The notes: generated by a model from the letters alone, not told the origin. A stretch of 64,000 bases of DNA from Struthidea cinerea (GCA_013397865.1 VZTI01003113.1:430884-494883), one strand, 5' to 3'; shown: positions 38,401 to 48,135, numbered from the stretch's first letter. A program made the numbers and translations.

Positions 38401-38875
38401 GCGGGTGGACCTTTCCATGAAAAGAGGCTGAAGGTACCACGGTGGGTTTTGGCACGTACGAAGTTTGGTTTGGTTTGCAACATCGCCACCGAGCCGCCGG
38501 GACTCCTCTCAAAGAGTAATTTTCTTCTTTTTTCAGTTGTATTTTATAAGCACAAACTTATTAATTGAAAACTACTTCCCCCCCCCACCCCCTTCCTTTT
38601 TCTTGAGTTTTAAGCATCGGTAAATCCCCCCGGCATAGCAGAGCGTCGCCGGAGCGCAGCCCTACATCCCTCCACCTTGCTGCTCCGAGCCGAAGTCGCG
38701 GAGGAGCGCAGCCCTGCCCGGGGCAGAGGGCACCGTGGCGCTTTTGTTCCCGGCCCCGTCCCGGGGTGCCGAACCCGCAGGTCCCCGTCGGGTCCCCCCG
38801 ACCCCGAGAGCCTCCACTCACCAGCTGCAAAGTGCAGAGGAAGATGAGGGTGCAGCGGCCGGTGCAGCATCCCAT
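5279..38875 (-). CDS. NKAIN4: NKAIN4, Na+/K+-transporting ATPase-interacting protein 4 (spliced, 3'-partial: exons 1-4 of the gene)
   Basis: Joining the minus-strand segments 38875-38822, 14692-14555, 14030-13950 and 5476-5279 gives 157 in-frame codons without a stop. The product matches the NKAIN family: MGCCTGRCTLIFLC start, ERQVFDFLGYQWAPILANF block, and a YxxW...WNIFIICFYLEVGGLSK segment. Hydrophobic stretches at about residues 7-22, 30-53 and 65-85, plus one starting near 148, fit the family's four-pass topology. Two N-glycosylation sequons, N99-I-S and N129-H-S, lie in the long loop after the third stretch. NKAIN proteins bind the Na,K-ATPase beta1 subunit at the plasma membrane, mainly in neurons. 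The ending EVGGLSK-DSELLTF and the divergent ARFGAP1 neighbour point to NKAIN4 rather than NKAIN1-3. The family is about 207 residues long, so roughly 50 C-terminal residues are missing. I found no exon for them in 1-5278, so they should lie left of the window. Confidence 0.92.
5636..5830 (-). mobile_element. CR1 LINE 3' end
   Basis: The plus strand starts TCATAGAATCATGGAATGG, the reverse complement of the CR1 ATTCTATGATTCTATG tail. It continues with TTGGAAGGGACCTTAAAG, CCGGCCTTGAACGCTGCCAG and GGATGGGGCAGCCACAG. The element is on the minus strand, with its tail at the low-coordinate end, and is 5'-truncated to about 195 bp. It lies in NKAIN4 intron 3 in the sense orientation. Confidence 0.93.
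7739..7769. repeat. Compound (AACC)n(AAAC)n microsatellite
   Basis: About four AACC units run directly into about four AAAC units, preceded by an A-rich stretch and followed by more A runs. It sits in NKAIN4 intron 3 and looks like an ordinary simple repeat. Confidence 0.9.
8233..8249. repeat. Poly-A homopolymer (17 A)
   Basis: This is an uninterrupted run of 17 A followed by TTTAAAAAG. No processed transcript or target-site duplication is obvious around it, so I call it a simple homopolymer rather than a retrocopy tail. Confidence 0.9.
13950..14030 (-). CDS. NKAIN4: NKAIN4 coding exon 3
   Basis: The exon is 81 bp (27 codons), with acceptor CTTCCAG and donor GTGAGT. It encodes YAIWTAIWVTWNIFIICFY and then LEVGGLSK, the third membrane segment of the family with its characteristic tryptophans. 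Both ends are in phase 0. Exons 2 and 3 are separated by only 524 bp, unlike the long flanking introns. Confidence 0.95.
14031..14554 (-). other. NKAIN4 intron 2
   Basis: This 524-bp intron lies between exons 2 and 3, with GTGAGT donor and CTTCCAG acceptor on the minus strand. It contains a short AT-rich tract at about 14094-14128 (TATATGTATATTTATTAATTT-like) and no other feature. Confidence 0.9.
14555..14692 (-). CDS. NKAIN4: NKAIN4 coding exon 2
   Basis: The exon is 138 bp (46 codons), bounded by acceptor CCTTCCAG and donor GTGAGT. It encodes LAALERQVFDFLGYQW followed by the hydrophobic ILANFLHIIIVILGLFGTI segment and QYRPRYIVV. This is the most conserved block of the NKAIN family and settles the family assignment. 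The exon starts and ends in phase 0. The open frame continues past both splice sites by chance, but family alignment supports the boundaries given. Confidence 0.95.
16200..16560. promoter_or_regulatory. GC-rich patch with paired CCAAT boxes in NKAIN4 intron 1 (candidate)
   Basis: A CpG-containing patch at about 16235-16320 and another at 16478-16530 flank two CCAAT boxes: ATCCAATCAG at 16443-16452 and an inverted one, ATTGGC, at 16460-16465. NF-Y binds such CCAAT boxes, often in pairs, at promoters and enhancers. The site is about 1.8 kb upstream of exon 2 in NKAIN4 orientation, so it could be an alternative promoter or enhancer. This is inference from motifs only. Confidence 0.3.
18954..18988. 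repeat. Poly-A (21 A) followed by (GA)n
   Basis: A run of 21 A leads directly into about six GA dinucleotides and an A-rich tail. It is a simple repeat in NKAIN4 intron 1. On the NKAIN4 sense strand it reads as a pyrimidine tract ending in poly-T. Confidence 0.92.
21104..21360 (-). mobile_element. CR1 LINE 3' end
   Basis: The plus strand reads CACAGAATCATGGAATCC, then GGTTGGAAAAGCCCTCTGAG, CATTGAGTCCAACTGC and AAACCATGTCCCCAGGTGCC, ending near AACAATTTGAGGCCCACA. These are reverse-complement CR1 3'-end phrases of a GAGATCATTGAGTCCAAC subtype. The element lies on the minus strand, sense to NKAIN4, and is 5'-truncated. Confidence 0.92.
26021..26408. repeat. Perfect two-copy tandem duplication, unit 194 bp
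   Basis: The unit beginning GTGCCTCCCTCTTTCACGGG at 26021 recurs at 26215. By eye the two 194-bp copies (26021-26214 and 26215-26408) show no mismatch. A third start, GTGCC at 26409, stops after 5 bp. The unit is not a multiple of three and has no recognisable coding or transposon content. It is either a very recent tandem duplication or an assembly error. It lies in NKAIN4 intron 1. Confidence 0.95.
29630..29715. promoter_or_regulatory. Cluster of homeodomain-type TAATTA cores (candidate enhancer)
   Basis: A perfect 12-bp palindrome, GGCTAATTAGCC, lies at 29635-29646. A second core, TAATTAGGATAATC, lies at 29681-29694, with CTAATT following soon after. TAATTA is the classic homeodomain recognition core. 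The density stands out in intron 1, but AT-rich DNA produces such cores by chance, and conservation was not tested. Confidence 0.25.
30241..30260. repeat. (GGCCA)4 pentanucleotide repeat
   Basis: Four exact GGCCA units follow a partial unit (CAGTCA). It is a short simple repeat in NKAIN4 intron 1. Confidence 0.9.
31213..31262. repeat. Polypurine tract
   Basis: About 50 bp almost purely of A and G, including a 12-A run (31235-31246) between G-rich blocks, in NKAIN4 intron 1. On the NKAIN4 sense strand it is a polypyrimidine tract. Such tracts can form triplex structures, but none is demonstrated here. Confidence 0.85.
32091..32193. repeat. Degenerate CTATTATTAC-type simple repeat
   Basis: The stretch is built from repeated variants of TATTATTAC, TACTACTAC and CCCTACT. 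It looks like an old, decayed trinucleotide-like repeat rather than coding sequence, although it stays open in one plus frame. Confidence 0.65.
32953..32963. repeat. Poly-G homopolymer (11 G)
   Basis: An uninterrupted run of 11 G lies within NKAIN4 intron 1, followed by TTAAC. Its exact length is prone to sequencing error. Confidence 0.85.
34571..34885 (-). mobile_element. CR1 LINE 3' end
   Basis: The plus strand reads GTCACAGAATCAGGATCACAG, then TGGTTTGGGTTGGAAGGGAC, CCCCTGCCATGGGCAGGGAC, CCTCCCACTAGCCCAGGCTG and CCCCCTTGTCCTATCAGTAC, ending near CTTGTAAAAAAATCCCTC. This is the best preserved CR1 in the window. It lies on the minus strand (sense to NKAIN4) and is 5'-truncated to about 315 bp. 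Confidence 0.95.
35153..35172. repeat. (AAAT)5 microsatellite
   Basis: Five exact AAAT units run from 35153 to 35172 in NKAIN4 intron 1. Confidence 0.92.
36595..36617. repeat. Perfect 10-bp inverted repeat with 3-nt loop
   Basis: The left arm AACTCGAATC (36595-36604) and right arm GATTCGAGTT (36608-36617) are exact reverse complements around CCT. The right arm runs into TTTTT and then GGGGGG. The arms resemble a tRNA T-loop core, but no cloverleaf partner arms flank it, so I do not call a tRNA. Confidence 0.9.
37444..37464. repeat. Poly-C (12) / poly-T (9) tract
   Basis: Twelve C run directly into nine T in NKAIN4 intron 1. Homopolymer lengths may be inaccurate in a draft assembly. Confidence 0.88.
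38229..38266. repeat. Short tandem repeat, 21-bp unit, about 1.8 copies
   Basis: The phrase GCCCACCAGGGACCG begins at 38229 and again at 38250, a 21-bp period. The second copy diverges after about 15 bp. It lies about 560 bp inside NKAIN4 intron 1 from exon 1. Confidence 0.85.
38822..38875 (-). CDS. NKAIN4: NKAIN4 coding exon 1
   Basis: The exon encodes the first 18 residues, MGCCTGRCTLIFLCTLQL, and ends at a consensus donor GTGAGT (38821-38816). The start ATG at 38875-38873 sits in a strong Kozak context, ACCATGG. The residues begin the first hydrophobic segment, and the GRC motif near the N-terminus is shared across NKAIN paralogues. The exon is 54 bp and ends in phase 0. It lies inside a CpG-rich block, as expected for a first exon. 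Confidence 0.92.
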
Positions 38876-39006
38876 GGTCCCCGAGCAGCGGGGCAGGGCA
38901 GGGGCAGCCCGGTGGCCGCGGCCCCGCCGCCGCCCTGGGGCTCCGCGCTGCCCGGTCCGCGGCCGCGGGGAGCGAGGCGGGCAAGGAGGTCGCTCGGTGT
39001 CGCTCG

Positions 39007-39115
39007 NNNNNNNNNNNNNNNNNNNNNNNNNNNNNNNNNNNNNNNNNNNNNNNNNNNNNNNNNNNNNNNNNNNNNNNNNNNNNNNNNNNNNNNNNNNNNN
39101 NNNNNNNNNNNNNNN
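39007..39115. other. Assembly gap (109 N)
   Basis: A run of 109 undetermined bases lies about 131 bp upstream of the NKAIN4 start codon, flanked on both sides by very GC-rich sequence. Frames crossing it are not interpretable. Confidence 0.99.
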
Positions 39116-40280
39116 CCCCCGCGCCCCCGCAGGCGCGTTGGGATGCTCCGGCCCCGGCCCCGGCCCTCCCCCGGGAGGCGGGGGCAGCTCCGATGTCCCG
39201 CACAGGGCAGCCCCTCGTTTTTCCCTTGATAGGACGCGGGAGTGATCGGTCCGTGCTGGGGCAGAGGGCTGTGCTGGCCAGGTGTGTGTGCAGGACACGC
39301 GGTCTGTGGAGCTCCTCTCCTCTTTCCACATATGCCTCCCTGTGCAGGTGCTGGCATGTTCACCCTGAACATTATGAAGCCCCAAACTAACCTAAAATGC
39401 AGTGTTTTTTCCCATAAAATTTGTCAGAGAGGGTGCACATGGAAGACAAACTCCCAAAGGGCGATAAGACAAGGAATTCTTTAAAATGCACGTTTGTGGA
39501 TATTTTAAAGTATACCCAGGTTTGAGAATGAATCCCAGCTGACTGGGAGCAGAGGGATGTAGGAGAGCATCTCTCTACTTCCAAAAAGTGCTTCTACCTG
39601 AGCACCATGTACGCACCGCTCGCTGTACCCTGCACCCGTAGAAAAGCAAGTCAGTCAACTTTAATTGTGAACAGCAGAGCAAACCCACAAGCACACAACC
39701 ACCTCCTTTACATGCCCGAGTCCTCCCCATTGCCTCCCCTCCCGAAGGAGAAGCAGGATCCAGAAGACACGGCTCATGCCCGCCTCCCCTGCTGCACACG
39801 CTTGTGGCCGGCCTGAGGAGCAGGTCACACGCCACACGTTGTCATCGGGACAGACTTGTAGCTAAGCTCAACACAACAGGATAAGAAGCTTTGGGAGAGC
39901 CTCATCTGGTGACAAGGTCGTCTCTTTGCAATCTCCGGTGGCTCCAGCGTCTGCACAACAGTTTGTTCTGTCGCCTCTGGCTGTCCCTTCTTCCTCTGAA
40001 GCAAGTCAGCGTTTCATTTCTGCCTCCAAAGCAGGGTGTGACTCCCCACCAGAAGTGATCAGCTCCACTTTCATTTTAAATAAGCACAGCCCGCTGCTCG
40101 TTGCAGTGGGGTGAGGAGGAGGTGGCGGCTGAAATCACAGCAGCTCTATCATTTCACTCAAGGAAAACATTGCCTGCCTATATCCTAAGGAAGCAGGATT
40201 GGTCCTCAAGTGCTAGGAATGTTTAAAACCTTATATTAACAACATTATTGTTATTCACATCAGCCACAGGGAGAAACAGA

Positions 40281-40297
40281 ACAAACAAACAAACAAA
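40281..40297. repeat. (ACAA)4 microsatellite
   Basis: Four ACAA units occur in the intergenic region. It is a short simple repeat. Confidence 0.85.
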
Positions 40298-43200
40298 GTC
40301 TGAATACCTGAGATTAGAAGGCAGCCTCTGAATTGATCACAAATCCTTCTGGTTTTAAATGGTAAAATATATTGATTATCTGACCTGTGCACTGTGCATA
40401 ACCAAGGCATCAATTAATGCAGTCAGGTACAATAAAACACATTTTATTATACGTGAAAGGAAAACACCCGGAGAAGAAACCAATTTATTTCACCTAGAAA
40501 ACTGTGGACTGAAGAAGCTTTGGCAGTATTCATATTCCCCAGAAGGTGGATTTTGGATGGAAAAGGCAATGGAGCAAAGATCAGTTCATTTTTTTCATGA
40601 ATGCAAATAAAACATTCCTTACAAACCACACAGGGAGGTCTCACTGCACTGCAGGGTCAGGCAACCTGACATCAGAATTAGAACAGGAGCTCAAGTCGGC
40701 CAAAAGCAGCCTGGGGTTAGGCTGGTCTTGTTACATGCTCTGGAAACTGCTGGGAACAGCAGGGGAAAGCTGGGATACAGCCGTGCAGGTTAGAACCTGG
40801 CCTTTGTGCCAGTTCTTAAGGTTTTCTGCAACTCTTGTTCTGCCTCTTGCCTCTAAAAACCTCCTGTAGGCATTGCTGTTTTCCAGCTCAGTTGTACTGC
40901 AAAGGAGACACAGTGTGAAACAGCAAAAGGCATTGCTGCTGAAAGGCTACGTTTGACAGAAATAGGATTTTTGCCACCTGCATTTTTATCTTGATAAGCT
41001 GTGCAGAAAGCAAGCCTGGCTTGACTGGGGCTCCATGTGTATGTGAAGGAAAACACAGATTTTCCTGAGCTTTTTAATAAGGGTGACACCACAGGAACAA
41101 CACAACCTGTATTTCAAAGAGAGACTTAAAAACTCCAGAGCCTGATATTATAATCTTCATTCATATGATTTCTTATCTGTCCATCTGACCATCTGAATTC
41201 CTGCATGAGTGCTGCAGGACCACACATCTACCTTGGAAGTTTAATTCATAATACCAACTACAACTTTAATTTAGCAAAAAAAGAATGAAAACCAAAATTG
41301 CTCAGTATCCTGAATTTTTTATTTCCTGAAGTATAAACTCGCCCTCAGCTTTTGATGGATGAAATGTTGCTTCAAGAGTCCAGTCTGAATGTTAAAAAGG
41401 ATTCTTCAGATTAAGGGGTTCTGGATGGGGCCTGGGGGATTCTTAGCAGGGATGTTGGTGTACAGGGATATGTGTTCACAGAGCAAGGCAATCACAGGCA
41501 GCTGCATCCCTCACCATCAGGAGAGGACCAAGGACAAAGAATTGGTCAAGCATCATTACTGCAGCCCTCTCCAAATGCCAGGCCACAGAGATGCTTAAGA
41601 GATCCTGGTTGTTTATTTTATCCTCCTTTAAATCCTGAGGATGTGCCTTCATTTTAAGGTTCTGGTGCACATCCTGACTTCGTGGAGGGAATGGAATCCC
41701 TCCATGGGATGGGAAACATCCTCAGGTTCAGGTGATGCTCCAGAGATTGAATGTCCCTGTTCTTAGTGTTTGAATTAGGAACTTCTTCCCATCCAAATTT
41801 ATTTTTGCATGGCTCCAGCTGCATTCCTAGAGGTGATTAACCTTAGATAGAGGGACCTTGTTATCACCTTTCTGATTACATCCAAATTTCTGGGAGAAGT
41901 CCCGGGTTTACTTTAGGAGAAATGAAGAAACAAAGTTAGCAAGCTTGAAACAAAGCAGCAGTACCTTACCACAGCTTGTTATCTCTAATACCTGCAGCCT
42001 CCTCGCTCTGACAGATCAAGAGGAACAGTAGAGGCTAAAAGTATTAGCTGGGGACGTGTCCCTACACAGCCCAAACCCTGTAACTGTCACAGCTGCTGAA
42101 AGCTGGAGATGGTCTTACATCCCACGGTACCATGGGGTGCGTTATTCCTCTCAGTTCATTCACACCCACCTCCTCTCCATTTTAATAACGTCAGCTGGGT
42201 CGCGGTGCCTTTGCAGATGTCTGATCAAACACAGCGGTGTCAGAGTATTCCAATCTTTCCATCCACGCCCCAAAGGCAAAGCGTGCCTGTCCCAGTGCTC
42301 CAGGAGCTAATCAGCCAGCCCGCTCCCCTGCTCCAGGGCACACAGCAGCCTTCCCAAGGTGGCCTGTCACATCCTATTTCTCTGTCACAATTAGAAGTCC
42401 CACTGCCAGTGGCCTGAGTGATGGCAGCTCAGCACTGCACACAGCAGGATTTCCTGCAGCCACATCCAAAATGATAACTGGGAGGTCTTCACATACGAGG
42501 TAGGTGAGCTGTGAAGCTTCCTGCCACAGGACACTGTGGGAGTTTAGAATGGATATGGGTACAAATGCATTAGGATAAATCATCTTCCTGCATGGAAGGC
42601 GGAAAGGGCTCTCTCCTGTCTCCTCAAGGGTGATGTTGGATGCAGGGAGAAGATCTAACTGCTCGTGACCCAAGGTTGCCTCCAGTCACCTTGGGCAGCC
42701 AGCTCTGGCTGTAAGAACTGGACTCTGTGATGTGTCCCATGTGTCTTATTGAAGATTTTCTACATAAAGATTACTGAACCAGCTAGAAAGAGATTATGAA
42801 AAAAAGGACAAGAACTCTTGACCTTCTAATTTCAAACTTGTAATTTTTTAAACCTGCCATTACCCTGGGCTATTAACCAGAGCACTGTTACAGAGCTCAG
42901 CTGCTCCAGGACTGAAGCCAGCTGAAGCCAAGACTATCCAGTAGAAGACCCAAGAGAGGTGGCAATAGCCCAGACATGTCCTTCTGCTCTTCAGAGTGAT
43001 CAGAGGGGCAGAGATGCCCAAACTGAGCAGCACCACAGTGGCACACCCTCAGCAGGCCATGGCCAAAAGAACCACACACTGATCTTCCCCTCCTTTTGCG
43101 GCCTGGTGAATTGATCACTGAGGAAAACATCCTGGTGACAGCAAAGCACAATGTTTCAAAAATTGTTCTCATCACTACACAAGAAAGGAAAAATTCTCAA

Positions 43201-43992
43201 GACTTTTACTCTTTGAAATGGTTTCCCAGCAGCCCAGGGCAATCTGTAAAATTCATCAGAACTGGTGTGTGAAATCTGTCATTTTCTCTCCAATCCCTGT
43301 GAAGTCTCCAATGTTGGGGGGAGGCAGCTCCTAATCAGGGCTTTTCAGCATTTTTTACACCACCATCGCCTGCATTTCACATTTGTAATTCTCTAATATT
43401 AACTTGCTGAGCTGCACAACAAATTCTCATCACTCTTTGATGACCAGACAGAGGTAGAAGGCAGATTCACCAAGCTCTCTGGTACGTCAGAGTAACAGCA
43501 AGGTGAACAATTTGTCCATATCTGGCTGATGCAGCTGCCTTGTTTGTGTGATCAAGGGCCTGCATGAAGGAAACCTGACTGGCCTCACTCCTCCCCTGGA
43601 TCAAACACATCAGCACCCATTTACCTCTATACTGGAGTCAAGGTTCAAATTCACACCTTTACATCTGCTGATGTGGTAATTCTGCCATAACATCCCACAA
43701 ACAGCCTCTCACAACCCTCTTTTTCTGTTTCTCCATGTCTATAAAGGAAAAACATTGAGACAGAAACACCCTGGAAGCTGCCAGCATTTTTGTTAGGCTG
43801 AGAGGGGTGCCTTGTGCCACAAACCACCTCACCTGAGAAGCAGCACTGAAAATCCTCCCTCATCCATTGAAATTCCCCATCTGTCTTATTGGTCTGGAGA
43901 CCAAAAACATATAACAACTACTGAACTTGAGAAAGGCTGCTCAAACTAGTGTTGTAGTAGCTCTGGAGATGGCATGTGCAGGGATAAGACCC

Positions 43993-44219
43993 AGGAAACA
44001 GCATGAAGTTGTGTCAGGAGAGGTTTAGGTTCGATACTTGGAACAGGTTCTGCCCCCAGAGGGTAGTTGAGCATTGGAACAGCTCCCCGGGGAAGCAGTC
44101 TTGCCTCCAAGACTGGCAGAGCTCACAGAGTGTTTCAACAATGCTCTCAGGCACATGAAGGAATTGTCCTGTGCAGGGCCAGGAGTTGGACCTTGGTGAT
44201 CCTTGTATGATTCTATGTC
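43993..44219 (+). mobile_element. CR1 LINE 3' end, plus strand
   Basis: The plus strand reads GTCAGGAGAGGTTTAGGTTC, ACAGGTTCTGCCCCCAGAGG, GGAACAGCTCCCCGGGGAAG and TGCAGGGCCAGGAGTTGGAC, ending GATCCTTGTATGATTCTATG. This is the CR1 3' end in forward orientation with its natural tail. It is the only recognised CR1 on the plus strand in this window. Confidence 0.93.
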
Positions 44220-46317
44220 AGCATTCCTGACAAAACAGGCACAGCCTGGAGCAGAGAGGAGGCAGTGCCCGAAGGGTTAAACCCCACAGGGGAAGCACAG
44301 CTGACAACCCAGCACCTCAGCCATGCAATCCGAGTAGCTGGCATGATTGCAGCCACATTTCAAGCCGCAGTTTCACTACGCACTGTGACCAAGAAGTAAT
44401 TCAGTGCAGCTGCCAGGGTCCCTGGGTATTGATACCAAATGATTATTCAAGGTTTCCATGCAACAGTTGCATTTCTCAAATGATATGACAAAAAAGAGAG
44501 CCTGAAGGGTGAGAGCAGTCTCCAGTTTCGGGAACCGGCTTAGGGCGCTCTCATTTAGAAAAGCTGCTTCCCCATTTGCTTAGGAATCGTTTTTTCCTCT
44601 CAAATGATTACAAACTTCCCCGAGCCAATTTAACAAGTCTCAAGTGATGTGATGGAGAAGAAATCAATAACGTTTCTTTCAGCATGTCTTTTGAAGGACA
44701 TCTGCAGCAGTGTGGGTGTGCAGTGTCAGGAGCCGGCATTTGTGAGTCCTGCCCCGAGGAAGGGATGGAACGTGCAGTCCAAAGATATTCCAACACATAC
44801 ACACACAAACCCAGCTATTTTTCTGCTATGTTTTCAGTGATATTCTCTCTAATCCCAGCCAGGGAGAGCTAATGCATATTAAGAAGTCAGCAGTGTCAGG
44901 TACCACCAGGCTGAGGGAGCATTTTTTACACACATTTACTTAAGAAAGACTTAATTGCCTTGGAAATAAGCCACTTGAACCAGCCTCCCAGAGTTCATTC
45001 GGAATATCCACAGAGTAGATTCAAGCAACACTTCCAGGCTTTTTCCCTCTCCTGGACCAAGCTGGCCACTTTGACAGCTTTGATTGACAGTGCTACAAAC
45101 TGTGATGTGAAACCCATGGACGTGACATTAACACAAAGTTAAAGCTGCGTGGAGTAACAGCTGCTTTTAAAATAAAAGGTTGCTTTTCTGTTTGCTGTTC
45201 TAACATCAGAGTAAAGCTTCCTGTTGTCTCATATAAAAGCTTTCCAAATTTTGTTTAGTTTTTGAAATGAAAAAGGACGTGCACAGGGAGAAGGACTGAT
45301 GGGGGCTTCTAAATACAAGTGTCTGCTTAAGTTTTGTTTCAGCTCTGGCTCTGAGGTGGAAAAATATAATGAAAGGATGTCTGAGTGACTTGATGGGTAG
45401 TAGAAATACACACATTAAAATGCCCTCCCAGCTGTGTGGGGGAGTGGGCACAGGGAGATTAATCAGATGTGAATTCCCTATAAATATGCAGGGGAAGGAT
45501 GGGGGTTGATTACTGTCCTGATCTTGTCTGTGCTTTGAAGAGCTGGACACGAAATTCAGTGCTGGAGCCTGTGGTGTGTGGTCATGGCATAGGCAGAACT
45601 CTATGATTTAGGTGTAGGACTAAACCCCTGCCTAAAGTCTGGCTTCTGGTGCCTGACCACCAGCAGTGCTGGTCATTAGATGGAGTTACTGATTCGTGTC
45701 AGTGTCACGTTAACTGAGAAAATGTATCAGAAAACACGGGTTTCTCAGCTGAAAAGGAAGGAAAAAAGTAGTGTTCCCTTGCACAAGGAAAGGGAAGAGA
45801 ATGTTTTATTAAGTGCATGTGACATTTCTGTAGCTTAATGGCAATATTCATTGTAGCTGGGTAAGTTTGCTAGGCTGTGGTTGCTAAATGCAATGAATAC
45901 CAATAATCCTGAGTGCTATGATTAATAAAAATAAATCTTATTCATTCAGCATAATAAATAATAACGTAAAAATAAACATTTAATAACAAGTGGTGTTTCA
46001 TCCCATGGCAGAAAATATTTCACATATTATTTTTCTAGTATTTTTTTATGTGACATAACATTAGTAGGAATCTTCTGTCAAGATTTACAAAGATAAGACC
46101 CTCCCCAAAGTCACTCTGAACTCTCAAGCCCGTGAAGTTGAAAATGAGGTGAAGTCTTCAGTGGCTCAGGTGACAACCTGCAGTTCACAGGGTGCTACTC
46201 AGGGCATGCAACACGAAGAAGTACCAAAAAAACCCTGCAGGACAAGGGTGTTACCACAGTCCCATCAATTAACCAGACTTCTCCTGGCAGAGGAAGGGCT
46301 GAGTTTGGGGTTGCATT

Positions 46318-46415
46318 ATTATTCACACAGTTACAGACACAGTTCTGTGTTGCAGACACAGTCCTATGCTACATTCACAGTTGTATGTTATTCACACAGT
46401 TACATAAGTCACACA
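46318..46415. repeat. Degenerate tandem of ACACAGTT-type units
   Basis: A 17-bp string, TTATTCACACAGTTACA, occurs at 46319-46335 and again exactly at 46388-46404. Related units (GCAGACACAGT, ATTCACAGTTG) lie between them. It appears to be a decayed minisatellite. Confidence 0.7.
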
Positions 46416-47934
46416 CAACGGCAGCGCAGAACTCCAGTGCTGACATTTATCGTGCAAACAGGTCCATTCCTCGCTTCTCACTCCTCAGATTTATTAAGTA
46501 GATTTATCTACGAAGGGATCTGCGTTTCTTCTTGTTCCCCCTCAATTTAAGTGTTGTGACATCCTGATATAGTGGCTCATCTCAGGTGTGTTGGGAGGGA
46601 AAAAGGCAATAAAAATCCACAGTTTCTCAGTCCATGACAAGTGCTGCTACTACTGAGTGTTGTAATTCAGCCCACATAGGTATCAGTAAACAAGTCAAAA
46701 CAGGGTTTTGTGGTATCTCTTTTCCCTTTAATATTTGAAGCCCAGGCAGTCAGTTATTCTAGAAGAGAATTTTTCAGGTATTTTTGTGTGATTTAAATCG
46801 AGTGGTAATGCTGCTTCATTCATGTCAAGGACTGCAATATTTAATAACCAAAATCTAGTCTTATTAATAGATTAGAAAGGGTTTAGTAAATCTGTAAAAC
46901 AGGAAAAAGTGAAAATGAATGCTCTTTGGTTTAAATCCTATTCCAGAGATTTTTTTCTCCTAAGAAGTTTCAAAGCCATCAAACAAAATCATTAACTTAC
47001 AAGCAAAATTGCACACTAGGTAGCTTATCTTAGTAAGCCTCCACTTGCTATTAGTCTTCTTCACTGCAATTATGGTGAACTTATTCATGAAATCTCTGCA
47101 GAATTTGGCTCTAGCTGTTTTCTGTGCTCTCAAATCAGACTGACCTTTACATGTTTGTGTATTGTCCTTTTGAAGCCAAGCAAAATTATTTCTATCTAGA
47201 AAATCTCAACATGGAAAACAGCTCAAGGATACTGTGCCTGCCTTGTATTATTTTATGCTGTAATTTATTCCTTATCATCATGTTTCATATGTTCTTGACA
47301 TTGGGCATAACAATTATAACAATGGCAATTGTGCTAAAAATATTTGTCATTTAGTTTCAAGCTAGAAATAGTTCATAAGCAGATAAAGAGAACAAGTAGT
47401 GAAGGCAGTGCAGGCTGCCTTTGTAAATGTTTCTTCTCGGCATTATCTATTATCTCAGAATAGTCATTTGCCACACATAGCAGAGATGGGGAGAGAGCTA
47501 TGGACCCATCCCAAATTCCAGGAACGGTGCAAACTGGACTTGCCAGGGAATGGCATGCACTTATTTGCTTGCTGAGAAAGACAAATGTTTGTGGCATCCC
47601 TTCATTCCTCCTGCACACCAGGCAGCCCCATCCCGCAGCCCTCACGTAGGTGAGTCTTTGCTGCTCACTGTGTGTCTGGGGTTGAGGATGACTCCTGGCT
47701 CAGGCTGTGAGCACACACATTCACCCAGAACCGCTGCAGAGCACATGCCAACACCAATCACTGGAATATCTGCCAATTATATGGAAAAACAAAGATTAAT
47801 ATGCTCACTAGAGCCCGTAACACAGCATTTGTGTAATGGGAACCTCATTGCCTGTTGGTTCCCATTTACCAGAAAATGATGGTGCTTATGAGAAGAGATT
47901 ACTTTCTCCTTAACTGGAAAAGCAAATTATTTAA

Positions 47935-48135
47935 GCCGAGTTTGCTTTATATTTCATACCCCTTCCTCTGTCGGCCTTACGCACGCACACTTAAGGGCCC
48001 ATTATCTTCTCATTGATGTGAGAGCTTTATGTGTGTAGCCACCATTAATGGTAATGAAAATGGTGCCCGTTAATCTCCCGCACACTGATAGTCAGATAAT
48101 AGCCTACTTATTAAGTACGGAGGCCAGACTAGGAG
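47935..48135. promoter_or_regulatory. Candidate conserved non-coding patch
   Basis: The segment has several ATTA cores (CATTAATGG, GTTAATC, TTATTAAG) next to isolated CpGs (GTCGGCCTTACGCACGCAC). It has low repeat content and no coding potential. This texture is typical of conserved enhancers, but I have no alignment. It lies about 1.6 kb upstream of the ARFGAP1 CpG block, just left of a CR1 copy. Confidence 0.25.

Larger units (their letters stand above)
14693..38821 (-). other. NKAIN4 intron 1
   Basis: This intron of about 24 kb separates the CpG-island first exon from exon 2. It carries two CR1 fragments (21104-21360, 34571-34885) and a perfect 194-bp tandem duplication (26021-26408). It also has several homopolymers and microsatellites, GC-rich patches near 16.2-16.5 kb and 23.69-23.78 kb, and AT-rich candidate regulatory patches. 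I recognise no nested gene. The 220-codon frame at 33960-34622 runs into CR1 sequence and is not a gene. Confidence 0.8.
38640..39240. promoter_or_regulatory. CpG-rich block spanning NKAIN4 exon 1 and its presumed promoter
   Basis: CpG dinucleotides are dense from about 38640, through exon 1 (38822-38875), to the sequence gap and beyond it to about 39240. This contrasts with CpG-poor DNA on both sides. A (CCCCGG)-type stretch lies at 39147-39166. No clear TATA box is visible upstream of the ATG on the minus strand. The transcription start probably lies in or near the N run, so the 5' UTR cannot be defined. Confidence 0.75.

Noticed and set aside
38561..39385. Long open frames on both strands across the NKAIN4 CpG block
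   Set aside because: They cross 109 undetermined bases and owe their length to missing stop codons in GC-rich DNA. Only the MGCCTGRC segment is real coding sequence.
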